A stretch of DNA of 25,074 bases, taken from positions 1 to 25,074 of the forward strand of contig JANRJY010000098.1 in the NCBI GenBank assembly GCA_033763735.1, given 5' to 3'. Origin of the DNA: JANRJY01 sp033763735. Its GTDB lineage: Bacteria > Bacteroidota > Bacteroidia > Cytophagales > UBA9547. The translations under genes and the position numbers were made by a program. Shown piece by piece: positions 23,601 through 25,074 of this stretch. Position 1 is the stretch's first letter. Each line of letters starts with the position of its first letter. The notes under the pieces were generated by a model. It searched no databases and had not been told where the DNA came from. It was given only the letters and a program-made list of their open reading frames with translations.

Positions 23601-23935
23601 ACACAGTTGAAACTTCCTGTTTGATTATTTAGACCCGTATTGGAAGAGGTAGTTTTGTATGTCCATAATCCGGTTTGATCAGGAGAAAACCGCGCTTTCC
23701 AGGTAGTTCCTCCATCCCAAAACATTTGAATAGAGTACGTACTTCCTGTGGGACTGGTAAACTGAGCTGTTGCAGACAGACTATTATAGGGATTGTCAAT
23801 CGTTCCTGAATGAGTAAATGTCGACTCAAACACGTCATATTTCCCAATATCAACGGCTAATACTTTTTGGCTTACACTTAATAAAAATATTTTAAAAAGA
23901 ACGAGCACTAATACTCTATTAACATTATTTTTCAT
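20636..23935 (-). CDS. Secreted multidomain glycoside hydrolase (DUF5060-DUF4038, PKD, T9SS sorting domain)
   Basis: The second ATG (23935) gives 1,099 residues and a good Sec signal (NRVLVLVLFKIFLLSVSQKVLA); the ATG at 23956 adds seven residues. Domains in order: DUF5060 beta-sandwich (about 28-110), DUF4038 apiosidase-like TIM barrel (about 115-430), two PKD domains (about 518-605 and 610-695), a malectin-like carbohydrate-binding unit (about 703-850), a further beta-sandwich (about 866-1012) and a C-terminal T9SS sorting domain (VTVFPNPTSDKITF to the end). Candidate catalytic acids are Glu270 or Glu273 (GVGEYNEYS) and Glu347 (PVVNSEYAYYL). The protein is likely exported and surface-bound or released, and degrades a plant or algal polysaccharide; the exact linkage is unknown. 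Its last 233 residues nearly repeat those of the next gene. Confidence 0.88.
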   Translation of the reverse strand: MKNNVNRVLVLVLFKIFLLSVSQKVLAVDIGKYDVFESTFTHSGTIDNPYNSLSATAQFTSPTGSTYSIQMFWDGGTTWKARFSPDQTGLWTYKTTSSNTGLNNQTGSFNCVSSTKKGGIRKRSDTPYHFERQDGTPFYFFGDTEWSLFTDDATENHNYGTVETYINVRASQGFNVIHAMLLNALGWNNNGGAPFNSFTNETLNPLYWQEVDKRIKYLNSKDITAGLLLAWASDARDWMDFENDTERRRFARYVASRYSAYNVYFIGVGEYNEYSAGTKETFASLIGQEIYDNDPHKRIITMHSTNTVEVFANNSWSGLGDYQQVYTSMNSAILDAKDHNKPVVNSEYAYYLRPNKQNSGDLTTIRNATYDIAMAGGYFITGFGTTYFGGARMDGTFNVNASINDDWEEDLKFVKSLFTSVDWYNLSSNNSLVTGSGTKYCLANPGNTYLFYVRGNSGSNSLNLNTSSSKSYSIQRFNPRDGSLTTLTGYTGTGPINFTNSDNSDWVYVVKATQSTGQAPSASISATSTTTVFVNENVDFSVTANDPDGSISSYVWNWGNSTQTGTGSPSSTISKSWSTVGKYTVSLTVQDNQNLTGVSNNIEITVTSNKPPVISEVNASPNTGSIPLNVTITAIATDPDNNTLSYSWDLNGDGNYGDATGSTINYTYTVAGNFTPTVRVSDGTNQVTKATTVDADNPSSNNTINVNFEPSGTLTPSGYLSDIGAVYGNRSNGYSYGWNATNANARNRSVSGVSLLQNTFNHMQKGSTFTWEIGVNNGVYEVNLMMGDPSFIDQLNSVLIENITVNDSDGKDNYDLFSAITVTVTDGKLTISPTSTASNAKIAYVEITSKGSITTPNPGTTTGSVLPWTEDFTLSNGTNVDNGSTKWSLVSTGMTATATFSVQSNQLTISDVDVEVKWLSEVITVSSAGSIKVSAKFNSNNAGNLDPDDFLGLHYTINGGSEVLISNQFDDFASNIVAKTFTVAAGDKIRLIAKARNTSSNEIYYLDDVKVESVASGAKEEVVEVSDYKVTVFPNPTSDKITFIGVLPGTAYGIYSMTGELVKSGLVSESFNNVEDLSVGVYFIRLKDQSATTLRICKQ

Positions 23936-24028
23936 AGTAATTAATTTAAAATTCATTTAAAAACGTCCAATTGTTTTAATCCATTATTTCAAAATTTGGC
24001 ATATCTCATTTCGCTTAACAAAAATTTG

Positions 24029-24065
24029 AAATATCACTACTCCGGATTTCGGAGTAGTGATATTT
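24029..24065 (-). terminator. Terminator of the second secreted PKD protein gene
   Basis: A perfect 16-bp stem, AAATATCACTACTCCG (24029-24044) with CGGAGTAGTGATATTT (24050-24065), closes a 5-base loop. It lies 20 bp past the stop of the minus-strand gene at 24086. A T-run follows on the minus strand (TTTCAAATTTTTG). Confidence 0.88.
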
Positions 24066-24085
24066 GGGTTTAGGTTTTGTTTAAT

Positions 24086-25074
24086 TTATTGTTTTATAAT
24101 TCTAAACGTTTTAACCGACTTATCTTTTAATCGAATAAAATATACCCCAACGGAAAGATCTTCTACATTATTAAACGATTCTGATACAAGGCCCGATTTT
24201 ACAAATTCCCCTGTCATGGAATAAATTTCAAAAGCGGTACCCGGCAGTACTCCGGTAAAGGTAATTTTGTCGCTAGTAGGATTTGGAAATACTGTTACCT
24301 GAGAGATTGATTCTTCAATCGAAGTAATTTTTGCCCCTGCGGCAACACTTTCCACTTTAACATCATCTAAATAATAAATTTCATTTGTTGATGTATTCCT
24401 TGCCTTTGCTATTAATCGGATTTTATCTCCGGCAGATACTGTAAATGTTTTAGCAACAAGGTTGGATGCAAAATCATCAAATTGGTTAGAGATAAGCACT
24501 TCATATCCCCCATTAATAGTATAATATAGACCCAAGTAATCATCAGGGTCAAGATTTCCAGCATTATTGCTGTTAAACTTGGCCGAAACTTTTATACTTC
24601 CTGCTGAACTTACAGTAATCTCTTCAGATAACCATTTTACTTCCACATCAACATCGGAAATGGTAAGTTGGTTGCTTTGAACTGAGAATGTAGCAGTTGC
24701 AGTCATCCCAGTATTAACCAAAGACCATTTCGTAGATCCATTATCTACATTTGTACCATTTGATAAAGTAAAATCTTCCATCCAGGGTAATGCAGTGCCT
24801 GATGTAGTTGTAGGTGGAGTAGAAGTACCGGAAACAGTTATGCCCACAGATCTTGAAACAGGACTATTGGTGCCATCACTGACTCTTACTGTTACAGTAT
24901 AGGTACCTGCTACTGTGTAATTAAAGGAAGTAGAAGTAGAAGTAGAAGTATTATCACCAAATGTGCCGTCACCATTCAAATCCCACGAATAAGTAAGAGA
25001 ATTGTTTTCCGGATCAGAAGCAGAAACACTAAAATTAACCGCCAATGGAGCCACCCCTGTGGTAGTAGAGGCTG
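24086..25074 (-). CDS. C-terminal part of a second secreted PKD/T9SS protein
   Basis: The frame is open to the right edge, so only the last 329 codons are seen. They encode a PKD domain (VAPLAVNFSVSASDPENNSL, then SWDLNGDGTFGD, then YTVTVRVSDGTN), a Pro/Thr/Ser linker, the same beta-sandwich as in the hydrolase (PWMEDFTLSNGTNVDNGS to YYLDDVKVESV) and a T9SS sorting domain (QVTVFPNPTSDKITF to the end). Over the last 233 residues it matches the hydrolase at 206 positions with no gap; most changes cluster in a 10-residue linker and at the end. The upstream catalytic part lies outside the window, so the activity is unknown; a secreted carbohydrate-active enzyme is likely from the partner gene. 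Confidence 0.85.
   Translation of the reverse strand, partial: ASTTTGVAPLAVNFSVSASDPENNSLTYSWDLNGDGTFGDNTSTSTSTSFNYTVAGTYTVTVRVSDGTNSPVSRSVGITVSGTSTPPTTTSGTALPWMEDFTLSNGTNVDNGSTKWSLVNTGMTATATFSVQSNQLTISDVDVEVKWLSEEITVSSAGSIKVSAKFNSNNAGNLDPDDYLGLYYTINGGYEVLISNQFDDFASNLVAKTFTVSAGDKIRLIAKARNTSTNEIYYLDDVKVESVAAGAKITSIEESISQVTVFPNPTSDKITFTGVLPGTAFEIYSMTGEFVKSGLVSESFNNVEDLSVGVYFIRLKDKSVKTFRIIKQ

Overview
The window looks like part of a chromosome from a Bacteroidota bacterium (Flavobacteriia, Cytophagia or Saprospiria). The evidence is low GC, a Bacteroidetes-type tyrosine integrase, a hybrid two-component sensor fragment with propeller repeats, and two secreted proteins ending in type IX secretion (T9SS) sorting domains. 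Nothing in the sequence fixes the genus.

Region 1 (1 to about 10,560) reads as the right end of an integrated genomic island. The integrase (9152-10357) sits next to a displaced gene 3' end and its terminator (10509-10598), so the island probably extends leftward out of the window. Leftward from the integrase come an RteC-like protein, an excisionase-type HTH protein, a small unknown protein and a RecA-fold ATPase. The cargo follows: a single-chain MmeI-family (Type IIL) restriction-modification enzyme with a zinc-ribbon partner, a two-helix membrane protein followed by an HNH nuclease, and small unknowns. Three different palindromic repeats lie in or beside the ATPase gene, and two of them are translated in frame.

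Region 2 (10,684-13,902) is a tight plus-strand cluster: flavin reductase, DUF2071, DUF2256 zinc protein, DASH cryptochrome and DUF2805/TIGR03643. Region 3 (14,079-16,568) is a minus-strand group: DHFR/RibD-C-like reductase, AraC regulator, a frameshifted SnoaL-like gene and DoxX.

Region 4 (about 16,630-19,385) is the most unusual part. Two units, one with an overlapping pair of membrane-protein genes and one with a SIR2-like DUF4917 gene, are each bounded by inverted TTAG/CTAA arms. A 128-bp imperfect hairpin separates them. This resembles an integron cassette array without an integrase (a CALIN). Next to the second unit lies what folds convincingly as domains V and VI of a group II intron in antisense orientation, then a truncated IS3-family end, then four short hairpins that abut a truncated hybrid sensor gene.

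Region 5 (19,379-25,074) looks like carbohydrate-utilisation remnants: the sensor fragment, a large secreted DUF5060/DUF4038 glycoside hydrolase, and the 3' end of a second secreted PKD protein. The last 233 residues of these two proteins are about 88% identical.
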